Shown: positions 9,546 through 17,714 of the stretch, piece after piece
Layout: every line of letters starts with the position of its first letter
Position numbering within the stretch: the stretch's first letter is position 1
Source of the DNA: Sphingobacteriia bacterium
GTDB taxonomy: Bacteria > Bacteroidota > Bacteroidia > Chitinophagales > Chitinophagaceae
Direction: 5' to 3'
NCBI GenBank assembly: GCA_947452295.1
Contig: CANGCK010000020.1
Span: 1-48,387 of the forward strand
Length of the DNA stretch: 48,387 bases
Program-made: the position numbers and the translations under genes
Notes under the pieces: model-generated
Database searches by the model: none
The model's input: only the letters and a program-made list of their open reading frames with translations
What the model was told of the DNA's origin: nothing

Positions 9546-10217
9546 TTATAATATTGGTTTGCAATTTATATTCGTTTCGCAACCCGCACCAATATTACTC
9601 ACAATATGCATTTCACCTCCCATTATTTTTACTCTATCTGCAATATTTGCCAACCCTATTCCAGCAGGTACTGCTGAAGCATCAAAGCCAATACCATCGT
9701 CTGATACAAGCAATGATATCCGTTGCTGATAAGAACGTAATTGTATTGTCAAATGGTTTGCTTGGGCATGCTTCAATGTATTGTGCACCAATTCCTGAAT
9801 GATTCGAAATAGGTTTAATTTTACTGTTTCAGGTAAATTATTTTCATCAAACTCACTTGCATTGAATTCGATATTTATTGGATGTACAAATTGAATTTTT
9901 TCTACTAATTGATTGATTTTTTCTACTAGTAAAAATGCACCATCATTTTTGGGTGATAGTTCATGTGAAAGTTGTCGAATACAGTGAATAGCTTTAGTAA
10001 TTATTTCCTTTGATTTTTTCAACCACTCAATATTATCTACTATTTGTTTTTCAGCTGCTCCAATGTACATGAGTGCCAATACCAATTCTTGATTTACATT
10101 GTCGTGTAATTCTTTACTGATTGCTGCTCGTTCGTCAATTAATGCAGCATCAACAGCTTCCGCTATTTGTTGTTGAAAAGCTGCATGATCTTCTGTAGCC
10201 TGTTTGTTCAAATTCAA
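9546..10217 (-). CDS. Short soluble sensor histidine kinase, NarL/LuxR-partner type
   Basis: Counting from a TTG at 10217 gives 223 residues. The H-box region has ERAAISKELHDN with phospho-acceptor His38, followed by NQELVLALMYIG. The HATPase part shows the N box QELVHNTLKH (Asn146), the G1 box SDDGIGFD (173-178) and GIGLANI. This is the HisKA_3-like layout found with NarL-type response regulators. No transmembrane or sensor domain is present, so it is probably cytoplasmic, or the C-terminal part of a longer kinase. The start is uncertain: an in-frame TAG at 10218-10220 directly precedes the TTG, and beyond it the same frame is open back to an ATG at 10289. The gene follows the acyl-CoA synthetase by 46 bases. 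No response regulator is in the window. Confidence 0.8.
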   Translation of the reverse strand: MNLNKQATEDHAAFQQQIAEAVDAALIDERAAISKELHDNVNQELVLALMYIGAAEKQIVDNIEWLKKSKEIITKAIHCIRQLSHELSPKNDGAFLLVEKINQLVEKIQFVHPINIEFNASEFDENNLPETVKLNLFRIIQELVHNTLKHAQANHLTIQLRSYQQRISLLVSDDGIGFDASAVPAGIGLANIADRVKIMGGEMHIVSNIGAGCETNINCKPIL

Positions 10218-10263
10218 CTAGTTTATTGCATCATCCACAAAAAATACTACTTCATCAATTATA

Positions 10264-12048
10264 CTAACTATATATTCTTTCAATTGCATCTTTGTATTTT
10301 TCCATCACAACTTTTCTCTTCAAACTCATTTTCGGAGTCATTTCTCCGGTTTCAATGGTCCATTCCCGAGGCAATAATTCAAACTTTTTGATTTGTTCAA
10401 CATGATTAAAAAATTTATTGAAACTTTCAACAAGTTCTCTATACAGTTCTAATACTTTTGGGTGATTGATTACATCTTCATTGGTAGTATAGGGTATTCC
10501 TTTTTCTCGCATCCATTCTTGTAATACAGGAAATGATGGAACAATTAGTCCACCAACAAATTTACGTTCAGCACCTACTACCATTACTTGCTCTACAAAT
10601 GGACTTTCTTTTAATTTATTTTCTATTGGTTGAGGGGCAACGTATTTACCTCCACTTGTTTTAAAGAGTTCTTTTTTTCGGTCGGTAATTTTTAAAAAGA
10701 TGTCATCCTCCCAAACGCCAATATCACCTGTTAACAACCATCCATCTACCACTGTTTCGGCAGTTAAATCAGGTCGTTTGTAATATCCTTTCATTACACA
10801 TGGGCCTTTCACTAAAATTTCCCCATCTTCGGCCAACTTCACTTCAATGCCGTTAATTTTTGGCCCTACTGTTCCGAATTTAGTACCGCCGGGTGTTTGG
10901 CGGTTTACTGTAATAACCGGACTATTTTCTGTTGGTCCATATCCTTCGTATACCGGGATACCGGCAGCATTAAAAATACGCATCAACTTAAGTTGACAAG
11001 CAGCGCCGCCAGTAACAACAAAGTTTACCCTTCCACCAAGGGCTTCACGCCATTTGCTAAAAATAAGTTTGTTAGCGATGGCTAGTTGGAAATTATACCA
11101 AACGCCCCCACTTATACGATTGTCGTATTGTTCGGCTAAACCAACTGCCCAGAAAAACAGTTTTCGTTTTGTGCCAGTGAGTTCATTGCCTTTGGCCATT
11201 ATTTTTTCAAATACTTTTTCCAATAAACGAGGTACCGTACAAAAGCCATCTGGTTTTATTTCTCGTAAATTATCGGCAATTGTTTCTAAACTTTCGGCAT
11301 AATAAATTCGCATGCCGCTGAACATGTAAATATAGGATACCGTTTTCTCGAAAATATGGTTCAATGGAAGAAAACTAAGCACTTTAATATCGGGTGCATC
11401 TGCAAACGGAAAACTCTCTTTCGCAAATTTTACATTAGAACATAGGTTGCTATGCGTTAACATAACTCCCTTGGGAGTACCTGTAGTACCCGAAGTATAT
11501 ATAATGGTTGCTAAATGTTCTTCCGGAATGGTTTTCTTTATTTCGTTTACTTTTTCAAGAGAAGTTTCATCTGCTAAGTTGATAACGTCTGTCCAGTTAG
11601 CAGCACCCTCAATTTGATCAAAGGTAAACACGCCTTGCAAGGATGGAACCTTACCGAGTATGCTATTTACTTTTTGTAATAAATCTTCACTACTAACAAA
11701 AATATATTTTACTGCAGCATCGTTTAAAATAAATTGCAACTCAAGGGGATTAGTGGTTGGGTAAACAGGCACCAATATTGCACCAATTTGTTGAGCAGCC
11801 ATATCGGTAATTAACCATTCTGGTCTATTATTACTAATTATGGCAATTTTATCGCTTCCCTCCGGAGAAAAATCATTGGCAGAAACATTTAACTTTAACA
11901 ATCCCGCACTTAATTGATTAACTGTTGCGGCAATTTCTTGAGTACTGTAGTTTTTCCATTGACCATTTATTTTTGCATTCAACATATCTTTTTGTGGAAA
12001 CTTGGCCAATTGAACTGCTATACAATCGAATAAACGGGTATAGTTCAT
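10264..12048 (-). CDS. fadD: Long-chain acyl-CoA synthetase (AMP-forming)
   Basis: This is a 594-residue ANL-superfamily enzyme that activates fatty acids to acyl-CoA through an acyl-adenylate. The P-loop TSGTTGTPKG lies at 185-194 and the YEGYGPTE adenylate motif at about 367-374. The hinge region follows: LLTGDIG (Asp442), TDRKKE (455-460) and GGKYV with Lys468. Length and order match the FadD15-like long-chain branch that is widespread in Bacteroidota. There is no signal peptide; the enzyme is expected to be cytosolic or membrane-peripheral. It is transcribed towards the histidine kinase and could share its transcript. The intergenic stretch upstream holds the terminator of the preceding gene. 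Confidence 0.92.
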   Translation of the reverse strand: MNYTRLFDCIAVQLAKFPQKDMLNAKINGQWKNYSTQEIAATVNQLSAGLLKLNVSANDFSPEGSDKIAIISNNRPEWLITDMAAQQIGAILVPVYPTTNPLELQFILNDAAVKYIFVSSEDLLQKVNSILGKVPSLQGVFTFDQIEGAANWTDVINLADETSLEKVNEIKKTIPEEHLATIIYTSGTTGTPKGVMLTHSNLCSNVKFAKESFPFADAPDIKVLSFLPLNHIFEKTVSYIYMFSGMRIYYAESLETIADNLREIKPDGFCTVPRLLEKVFEKIMAKGNELTGTKRKLFFWAVGLAEQYDNRISGGVWYNFQLAIANKLIFSKWREALGGRVNFVVTGGAACQLKLMRIFNAAGIPVYEGYGPTENSPVITVNRQTPGGTKFGTVGPKINGIEVKLAEDGEILVKGPCVMKGYYKRPDLTAETVVDGWLLTGDIGVWEDDIFLKITDRKKELFKTSGGKYVAPQPIENKLKESPFVEQVMVVGAERKFVGGLIVPSFPVLQEWMREKGIPYTTNEDVINHPKVLELYRELVESFNKFFNHVEQIKKFELLPREWTIETGEMTPKMSLKRKVVMEKYKDAIERIYS

Positions 12049-12225
12049 GATAAAATACTGTTTTACTGTTGAATTTATATTGTCTGATAAAATTGCTTAA
12101 TATTATTGGGAGATTAATGAAACCCTTATATATGGCATATTTTATATACAATCAATTAATTAGAGGGTTAAATTATGAAATAATGTAGACATAAAAAAGG
12201 AAATACAATAATTGTGTATCGATGC

Positions 12226-12256
12226 AAAAAAAAACGTCCGTTATACCTAACGAACG
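12226..12256 (-). terminator. Intrinsic terminator of the serC/DUF1015 transcript
   Basis: On the minus strand, CGTTCGTTA (12256-12248) pairs with TAACGGACG (12243-12235), with one G-U pair and a 4-base loop. Nine T residues follow (12234-12226). It lies about 80 bases beyond the DUF1015 stop codon. Confidence 0.85.
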
Positions 12257-12292
12257 CTTTGTTATTAAAAGCTTTTTAATTTTGTGTTTTTC

Positions 12293-12330
12293 TGAATTTT
12301 TACTTTTGCTTTTTGCCTTTTTAATTTTGA
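12293..12330. repeat. T-rich dispersed repeat, copy A
   Basis: The plus strand contains TGAATTTTTACTTTTG followed by CTTTTTGCCTTTTT. The first block recurs exactly near 45.1 kb and with one change in reverse orientation near 23.57 kb, and TTTTTGCCTTTTT also recurs near 45.07 kb. This copy lies just beyond the 3' end of the DUF1015 gene, upstream of its terminator. Confidence 0.6.
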
Positions 12331-12335
12331 CATTG

Positions 12336-13568
12336 TTACACAATCATATTCGTTATCAATCCGTCTCTTAATTTAGGCTCAAACCATGTGCTTTTGGGTG
12401 GCATTACATTACCACTGTCTGCAATAGTAAATAATTGGTCTATAGTAACAGGATACAAACTAAATGCACAGGCCATTTCACCACTATTTACACGATCTTC
12501 AAGAGCAGTTAATCCTCTAATACCCCCAACAAAATCTATTCGTTTATCGGTCCGCTGGTCTTTAATTCCTAAAATGGGGTCGAGAATTTTTTCTTGCAAT
12601 ATGCTCACATCTAAAATACCAATTGGATCATTGGTAAATGTTCCCTCTTTTGCTGTTAAGCTATACCAATTGCCATCAATATATAAGCCAAGTGTATGTA
12701 AAGCATCTGTATGAAATACTTGTTTGCCTTTTAAATTTACTACAAATGATTGTTCTAGTGCGGTAAGAAAATCGGCTACCGACAAGCCATTTAAATCTTT
12801 AATCACTCTGTTGTAATCCATAATATACAACTGGTTAGAAGGGAACAAAGTGGTTAAAAAATAATCGGCTTCCGGAGTTGCTTTTACACCCAATGCTGCT
12901 CTTACTTTAGCGGCAGAAGCTGCGCGGTGATGTCCATCGGCTATATATGTACATGGAACTTCTTCAGCAAATAAACGAGTAATTTCGGCAATGGTAATAT
13001 CGTCGTTTACAATCCATATTGTATGTTGAATACCATCTTCTGCAGTAAAATCGTAAGCAGTGTTTTTTGTTGCTTTCCAATGATCGATAATAGCATCTAC
13101 TTTAGCATTGTTTCTATAAGCTAAAAACACATTGCCTGTTTGTGCACCAGTAGTTTGTATATGGGTAATCCGGTCCAACTCTTTTTCAGGTCGAGTAAAC
13201 TCATGTTTCTTAATTACATCTCGCTCATAATCATCTACACTGCTTACACAAACCAAACCAGTTTGTGCCCTGCCTTTCATAATTAATTGATATATGTAAT
13301 AACACTCTTTCGCTTCTTTAAAAAGCAAATCTCTTAAAATGAAATTATTTAAACTGTGTTTGGCTTGTTGATATACTTCAGGTGAGTGTACATCTATTTT
13401 ATCGGAAAGATCAATTTCACTTTTAGTTATGTGTAAAAATGTATATGGATTTCCTTGTGCTTCTTTTTTAGCTTCTGCACTGCTAAGTACATCATAAGGT
13501 AGGCTTGCCAATTGTTTGGCTATGCCCGGTTGTGGTCGTAATGCTTTGAAAGGTTTTATATATGCCAT
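12336..13568 (-). CDS. DUF1015 family protein
   Basis: This 410-residue soluble protein is recognised as DUF1015 (COG4198) by its N-terminal MAYIKPFKALRP, LPYDVLS, HEFTRPEKELDR and the invariant-looking YIADGHHRAASA motif in the middle. The GHHR motif suggests a catalytic or nucleotide-binding site, but the sequence does not settle the reaction. It lies 52 bases downstream of serC on the same strand, with a terminator after it and none between, so serC and this gene probably form an operon. That context points to serine or phosphoserine metabolism; this is inference, not a demonstrated function. Confidence 0.88.
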   Translation of the reverse strand: MAYIKPFKALRPQPGIAKQLASLPYDVLSSAEAKKEAQGNPYTFLHITKSEIDLSDKIDVHSPEVYQQAKHSLNNFILRDLLFKEAKECYYIYQLIMKGRAQTGLVCVSSVDDYERDVIKKHEFTRPEKELDRITHIQTTGAQTGNVFLAYRNNAKVDAIIDHWKATKNTAYDFTAEDGIQHTIWIVNDDITIAEITRLFAEEVPCTYIADGHHRAASAAKVRAALGVKATPEADYFLTTLFPSNQLYIMDYNRVIKDLNGLSVADFLTALEQSFVVNLKGKQVFHTDALHTLGLYIDGNWYSLTAKEGTFTNDPIGILDVSILQEKILDPILGIKDQRTDKRIDFVGGIRGLTALEDRVNSGEMACAFSLYPVTIDQLFTIADSGNVMPPKSTWFEPKLRDGLITNMIV

Positions 13569-13620
13569 GCCGCAAATATCGGTCTATAATTTATAAATAA
13601 ATGTTATCGTTTCAATAGTT

Positions 13621-14688
13621 TTATCCATTTTTTTGTGCAAAAAATTGCATCAAATCACAAAACACTTGCACGCTTTCTATTGGTAATGCATTATACATAC
13701 TTACCCTTACGCCGCCAACAGTTCTATAACCTTTTACCCCTACCATACCTTCTTGTTTGCACAAAGCCAAAAAAGGTTCTTCTAATGCAGCATCTTTTAA
13801 AAAGAAAACAGCATTCATTTCGCTTCTATCTTCATTAGCTACAGGTGCTGTGAAAATAGGCAACGACTCGATGGTATTATACAATAATGTAGATTTTGCT
13901 TTATTCCTTTTACCCATTTCAATTAACCCCCCTTCTTGCAAAATCCAGCGAAGCGTTAACATACTTACATATACCGCAAAAACGGGTGGTGTATTCATTA
14001 ATGAACCTGCTTCAATATGTTTTTGATAGTTCATAATGGTGGGTATAGGACGACTAATTTTTCCCAATATATTTTTTTTCAGCACCACTAAATTAACACC
14101 TGCTGCACCCATGTTTTTTTGGGCACCGGCATATATGAGCGAACATTTATTGAATTCAGTTGGTCTACTAAAAATATCGCTGCTCATATCAGCAATCAGT
14201 GGAATATTGGTAGATGGATAACTATGCCATTGTGTACCTTCTACAGTATTATTAGAGGTAATGTGTAAGTATGCAGCATCGGCAGGTACGGTAAAATTTT
14301 TATTGATTGATTGGTACTTTTCAGCATTTCCATCACTCACTAAAACTACATTACCAAAATTTCTAGCCTCTTTATAGGCTTTATTTCCCCAAATGCCATT
14401 ATCGCAATATGCTGCCGTAGCAGTATTATCTAACAAATTCATAGGGATTTGCATAAACTGTGTGGTAGCACCACCATGCAAAAACAATACTTCATATTCC
14501 TCATTTAACTGCATCAGCTGCTTAACTGCGTCTTTAGCTTCTTGTAATATTTCTTGAAATGCATTGGTTCTATGTCCCAATTCGAGCAGCGATAAACCAG
14601 CATTGTTATAGTTGATAACTGCCTCAGCAGCTTGTTGCAACACTGACTGTGGTAGAATAGAAGGACCGGAATTAAAATTATGTAACAT
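13621..14688 (-). CDS. serC: Phosphoserine aminotransferase
   Basis: The product converts 3-phosphohydroxypyruvate and glutamate to phosphoserine and 2-oxoglutarate in serine synthesis, and also serves pyridoxal phosphate synthesis in some bacteria. The frame is open further upstream, but the ATG at 14688 is chosen because the conserved start is MLHNFNSGPSILP. This gives 355 residues, typical of the family. GHRT lies at 38-41, HGGATTQF at 71-78, and the PLP lysine is Lys191 in YAGAQKNMG. The C-terminal GYRTVGGVRVSMYNA is also canonical. It is divergent from recR with 45 bases between, and co-directional with the DUF1015 gene downstream. No serA or serB is in the window. Confidence 0.96.
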   Translation of the reverse strand: MLHNFNSGPSILPQSVLQQAAEAVINYNNAGLSLLELGHRTNAFQEILQEAKDAVKQLMQLNEEYEVLFLHGGATTQFMQIPMNLLDNTATAAYCDNGIWGNKAYKEARNFGNVVLVSDGNAEKYQSINKNFTVPADAAYLHITSNNTVEGTQWHSYPSTNIPLIADMSSDIFSRPTEFNKCSLIYAGAQKNMGAAGVNLVVLKKNILGKISRPIPTIMNYQKHIEAGSLMNTPPVFAVYVSMLTLRWILQEGGLIEMGKRNKAKSTLLYNTIESLPIFTAPVANEDRSEMNAVFFLKDAALEEPFLALCKQEGMVGVKGYRTVGGVRVSMYNALPIESVQVFCDLMQFFAQKNG

Positions 14689-14707
14689 ATGCTGAAAACT
14701 TAAACCA

Positions 14708-14733
14708 CAAAGTAAACTGATTATCTTTACAAA
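14708..14733 (-). promoter_or_regulatory. Candidate serC promoter
   Basis: On the minus strand a TTTG at 14733-14730 is followed, at 18-base start-to-start spacing, by TTACTTTG at 14715-14708. This is one mismatch from the Bacteroidota -7 consensus TAnnTTTG. It lies 19 bases before the chosen serC start. Confidence 0.4.
14722..14729 (+). promoter_or_regulatory. Candidate recR -7 box
   Basis: TATCTTTA is one base from TAnnTTTG and ends only four bases before the recR ATG at 14734. If used, the transcript would begin at or almost at the start codon. It overlaps the serC promoter on the other strand. Confidence 0.4.
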
Positions 14734-15348
14734 ATGCAACTCCCCTCATCACTTCTTGAAAATGCTGTGGCTCAATTTGCCAAATTACCCGGAATTGGTA
14801 AAAAAACTGCTTTACGATTGGTTTTACATTTGCTCAAGCAAGATGTAAATGAAGTACAACTTTTTGGTGAAACAATTGCCAAAATGCGCAGAGATATTCA
14901 ATTTTGCAAACGCTGCCACAATATTAGTGATGGTTCCGTTTGTACCATTTGTTCCAATACAATGCGTAACCAGCAAGTTATTTGTGTAGTTGAAAATATT
15001 AGAGATGTAATTGCTATAGAAAGTACTCAACAGTTTAATGGCACATACCATATTTTAGGCGGAATTATCTCTCCATTAGATGGCATAGGCCCCGATCAGT
15101 TAACCATAGAATCGTTGGTAACCCGTATAAATGTTGAAAAAGTTGAAGAACTGGTTTTTGCGTTGAGTCCGAATATCCAAGGAGATACTACCATATATTA
15201 TATCCAAAAGAAAATCGCCAATGCGAATTGTAGAATAACGACCATTGCAAGAGGCATTGCTTTTGGAGGCGAGTTAGAATATGCTGATGAAATGACACTT
15301 GCAAGAAGTATTGTAAATCGGTTACCCGTTCAACAATATGTTAAATAA
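14734..15348 (+). CDS. recR: Recombination mediator protein RecR
   Basis: This 204-residue protein has the standard RecR plan: helix-hairpin-helix (FAKLPGIGKKTALRL, about 15-29), a C4 zinc finger (Cys58, Cys61, Cys70, Cys73), a Toprim domain from about 81 (VICVVEN, then a GG I/PL loop) and the C-terminal ARG(I/L)AFGGELEYADE-like region. RecR works with RecO (and RecF) to load RecA on SSB-coated single-stranded DNA. The gene is divergent from serC. A 101-base gap separates it from the next plus-strand gene. Confidence 0.97.
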   Translation: MQLPSSLLENAVAQFAKLPGIGKKTALRLVLHLLKQDVNEVQLFGETIAKMRRDIQFCKRCHNISDGSVCTICSNTMRNQQVICVVENIRDVIAIESTQQFNGTYHILGGIISPLDGIGPDQLTIESLVTRINVEKVEELVFALSPNIQGDTTIYYIQKKIANANCRITTIARGIAFGGELEYADEMTLARSIVNRLPVQQYVK

Positions 15349-15449
15349 TTTTGTTGATGGAGAGGAAATAGACAAAATAGCCTAATTTTATTGTTTAAAC
15401 ATTGATTTAAATTCTAGATTCAAGAGTAAATTATTTAAAATACATATTT

Positions 15450-15866
15450 ATGAAGTTGTGGCCAAAAGTTTTATTAATAGCAATAAGCGTTGCAATTATT
15501 ACTGGAGGAGTGATTGCATACCGTATTTTTACGAAACCCCACCGTGATGTTACTGCAGAAAAAGCGGTAACCCTTACTGCTCAAAAACTGTTCGACGCAT
15601 TTAAAACCAATGAAGCAAATGCCAATCAACTATACTTAGACAAAGCAATTGAGCTTAGTGGAGAAGTAATGGAAGTAAGCACCAACCAAGATGGCAAAGC
15701 GGTAGTTAACTTTAAGACAAACGATCCGCTTTTTGTAATCAACTGCACCTTTAAAACCAATCCTGGTGAGCTTAAAGTGGGTACTGTAATCACTTTCAAG
15801 GGAATCTGTACTGGTTATATTCCGGATGCAAATGTGGTTATCAATGAAGGGATTTTGATAAAATAA
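15450..15866 (+). CDS. Membrane-anchored OB-fold protein (tRNA_anti-like)
   Basis: This 138-residue protein has one N-terminal hydrophobic segment (about 6-25) after a short basic start, then a soluble domain. The soluble part (LYLDKAIELSGEVMEV, FKTNDPLFVINCTF, GTVITFKGICTGYIPDANVVINEG) fits the OB-fold tRNA_anti-like family seen in many Bacteroidota membrane or lipoproteins. No lipobox Cys is visible, so a signal anchor with a periplasmic OB domain is the likely topology. The biological role is unknown. The stop codon is followed within five bases by the 52-bp palindrome. Confidence 0.7.
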   Translation: MKLWPKVLLIAISVAIITGGVIAYRIFTKPHRDVTAEKAVTLTAQKLFDAFKTNEANANQLYLDKAIELSGEVMEVSTNQDGKAVVNFKTNDPLFVINCTFKTNPGELKVGTVITFKGICTGYIPDANVVINEGILIK

Positions 15867-15870
15867 ATAT

Positions 15871-15922
15871 TAATTGGTCAGACCACCGTCAGACCATGGT
15901 CTGACGGTGGTCTGACCAATTA
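15871..15922. repeat. 52-bp perfect palindrome
   Basis: Bases 15871-15896 are the exact reverse complement of 15897-15922, with no spacer; the centre reads ACCATGGT. Inside each arm GTCAGACCA occurs twice, so the element also contains smaller nested palindromes such as GTCAGACCATGGTCTGAC. It is visibly richer in G+C than its flanks. It lies between the OB-fold gene and the YceI gene, five bases after a stop codon. No T-run follows, so simple intrinsic termination is not a full explanation. A REP-like or miniature mobile element is the leading alternative. Confidence 0.95.
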
Positions 15923-15960
15923 GCCCAAAAAATCCAAAAATCACTCCAAATAAATTTAAT

Positions 15961-16488
15961 ATGAAACATTTATCGCTCCTTTCTTTCATTATATTCCTTT
16001 TGGCAAATTCACCACTTAATGCCCAAAAAATCTACGGCACTCGCAACGCCAAAATTTCTTTTGTAGCGCCCTCTGATGATGATGTAAAAGCGGTGAATAA
16101 TGAAGTAACCAGTCGTTTAGCCAACAATGGTGCAATTAGTTTTAGCCTACTCATCAAAGGATTTAAGTTTGGCTATGCCGAAATGCAAGACCATTTTAAC
16201 AATGAATACCTTGAAAGCAATAAATTTCCACGCGCCGATTTTAAAGGAACTATCACCAATATCAAAGAAATTATTTTTACTAAAAATGGTACTTATAAAG
16301 CACAAGTTACCGGAAGCTTAACCCTACACGGCGTTGCAAAAAACATTACAGCCAATGGATTGATAACTATTAACAATGGAAAAATAAGCGCATTGGCCAA
16401 GTTTCCCATTGTAATGAAAGATTACAAAATTGAAGCCGCTTCAGTAACAGACAAAGTAAATGCCGAAATAAGCGCTGTTTACCAATAA
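15961..16488 (+). CDS. YceI family secreted protein
   Basis: This 175-residue protein has a signal peptide (about 1-21, ending LNAQ) and a YceI-like lipocalin fold. Recognisable elements are ISFVAPS near the start, FGYAEMQDHFNNEYLESNKFPRADFKG in the middle and GSLTLHGVAKNI after it. YceI proteins bind isoprenoid-type lipids in the periplasm; the ligand here is unknown. The gene stands alone between the palindrome and the metH promoter. Confidence 0.88.
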   Translation: MKHLSLLSFIIFLLANSPLNAQKIYGTRNAKISFVAPSDDDVKAVNNEVTSRLANNGAISFSLLIKGFKFGYAEMQDHFNNEYLESNKFPRADFKGTITNIKEIIFTKNGTYKAQVTGSLTLHGVAKNITANGLITINNGKISALAKFPIVMKDYKIEAASVTDKVNAEISAVYQ

Positions 16489-16524
16489 TTTCAACTAAAA
16501 TATCCTTTATAGCTGTTCCCTCAG

Positions 16525-16698
16525 TATCTTTGCACACAATTCAGGCAGATTTGTTTATTGTTCAGTCTGAAAACTCCTCTTCATTTTAAGAGGTTTCTAA
16601 GAACTAATAAACGTCTCAGGGTGCAATTTTCCTACATTTTGAAGCGTTTATAGTTCCATCAACCACCTCCAATTTAATTGGTGAATGAACTAATACGT
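16525..16698 (+). promoter_or_regulatory. metH promoter and structured 5' leader
   Basis: TATCTTTG at 16525-16532 matches the Bacteroidota -7 box, with TTTA 19 bases upstream in the -33 position. The predicted leader to the ATG at 16699 is about 160 nt, long for this genome. It can form a CCTCTT/AAGAGG hairpin (near 16575-16593) and a longer stem of GAACTAATAAACG (from about 16601) with CGTTTATAGTTC (about 16644-16655), with one bulged base. ACCACCTCC, resembling the 16S anti-Shine-Dalgarno end, lies 20 bases before the start. I do not recognise a known SAM, cobalamin or folate riboswitch core. Regulation of metH by this leader is inference. Confidence 0.5.
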
Positions 16699-17712
16699 AT
16701 GCAAATAAAAGAAGAACTAGCAAAAAGGATTTTAGTAATTGATGGTGCCATGGGTACTATGATTCAACGGCACAAACTAACCGAAGCCGACTATCGTGGT
16801 GAGCGTTTTAAGGATTGGCATTGCGATGTGAAAGGTAACAATGATTTATTGTGCATCACTCAACCCAACATCATCATTGGCATTCATAAACAATACCTTG
16901 CAGCTGGTGCCGATATCATTGAAACCAACACTTTCAGCAGCACTTCAATTGCTATGGCCGATTATGACATGCAATCGCTGGCTTACGAATTAAATGTTGC
17001 CGCTGCTAAATGTGCCAAAGAAGCAATAAGACAATACAAAGAAGAAAATCCCTCTTCCCCACCAAAATTTGTAGCAGGCTCTATCGGGCCTTTGAATAAA
17101 ACATTAAGCCTCTCACCAGATGTGAACAATCCCGGATTTAGAGCTATTACTTTTGATGAAGTAGTAGAGGCTTATTACGAGCAAATCAAAGGATTGATTG
17201 ATGGTGGTGTAGATGTAATTCTCATCGAAACAATTTTCGATACGCTCAATGCAAAAGGTGCCATTTTTGCCGTTAAAAAATTCTTTAGAGATTTAGGTAC
17301 CGAAGAATTACCCATCATGATCAGTGGCACAATTACCGATGCATCTGGAAGAACACTCAGCGGCCAAACCTTAGAAGCTTTTTATACTTCGGTAATGCAT
17401 GCAAAGCCCCTTAGTGTAGGACTGAATTGCGCTTTAGGTGCTGCTGAAATGAGAAGTCATATCGAAGAACTCTCGCAAATTGCTGCCTGTTATACTTCTG
17501 CCTATCCCAATGCTGGATTACCCAATGCAATGGGCGAATATGATGAACAACCACACGAAACTGCTCATTTCATTGAAGATTGGGCAAAAGAAGGTTTTGT
17601 GAACATTGTGGGCGGCTGCTGCGGCACTACCCCAGACCATATTCAACACATTGCTGCTAATGTAAAAAATATTCAACCACGACCCTTACCGGTTGTAGAA
17701 TCAACGCTGTAA
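16699..17712 (+). CDS. metH: Methionine synthase, homocysteine-binding half
   Basis: The product is a stand-alone homocysteine S-methyltransferase domain (337 residues from the ATG at 16699; the frame is open seven codons further upstream to a TTG). It has [11 protein letters not shown] at the start of the barrel, [13 protein letters not shown], and [11 protein letters not shown]. The zinc ligands are the Cys in GLNCALG and the two Cys in [10 protein letters not shown]. In ordinary MetH this module is fused to the folate and cobalamin modules; here it ends in TAA two bases before the next ATG. The two products should work together to methylate homocysteine. Translation of the pair is probably coupled. 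Confidence 0.93.
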   Translation: MQIKEELAKRILVIDGAMGTMIQRHKLTEADYRGERFKDWHCDVKGNNDLLCITQPNIIIGIHKQYLAAGADIIETNTFSSTSIAMADYDMQSLAYELNVAAAKCAKEAIRQYKEENPSSPPKFVAGSIGPLNKTLSLSPDVNNPGFRAITFDEVVEAYYEQIKGLIDGGVDVILIETIFDTLNAKGAIFAVKKFFRDLGTEELPIMISGTITDASGRTLSGQTLEAFYTSVMHAKPLSVGLNCALGAAEMRSHIEELSQIAACYTSAYPNAGLPNAMGEYDEQPHETAHFIEDWAKEGFVNIVGGCCGTTPDHIQHIAANVKNIQPRPLPVVESTL

Positions 17713-17714
17713 CC

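Noticed and set aside
14689..14739. Upstream start for serC giving 17 extra residues that look like a signal peptide
   Set aside because: SerC is cytosolic, the family starts at the internal Met, and the extension would overlap the recR start.
15871..15922. The 52-bp palindrome as a simple intrinsic terminator
   Set aside because: No T-run follows on either strand and there is no loop; termination may still occur but does not explain the perfect symmetry.
16603..16632. TCTCAGGGTGC in the metH leader as a thiamine (TPP) riboswitch
   Set aside because: Only a short match to the GGGGTGC part; the GCTGAGA and GAACCTGA elements are absent, and metH is not a thiamine gene.
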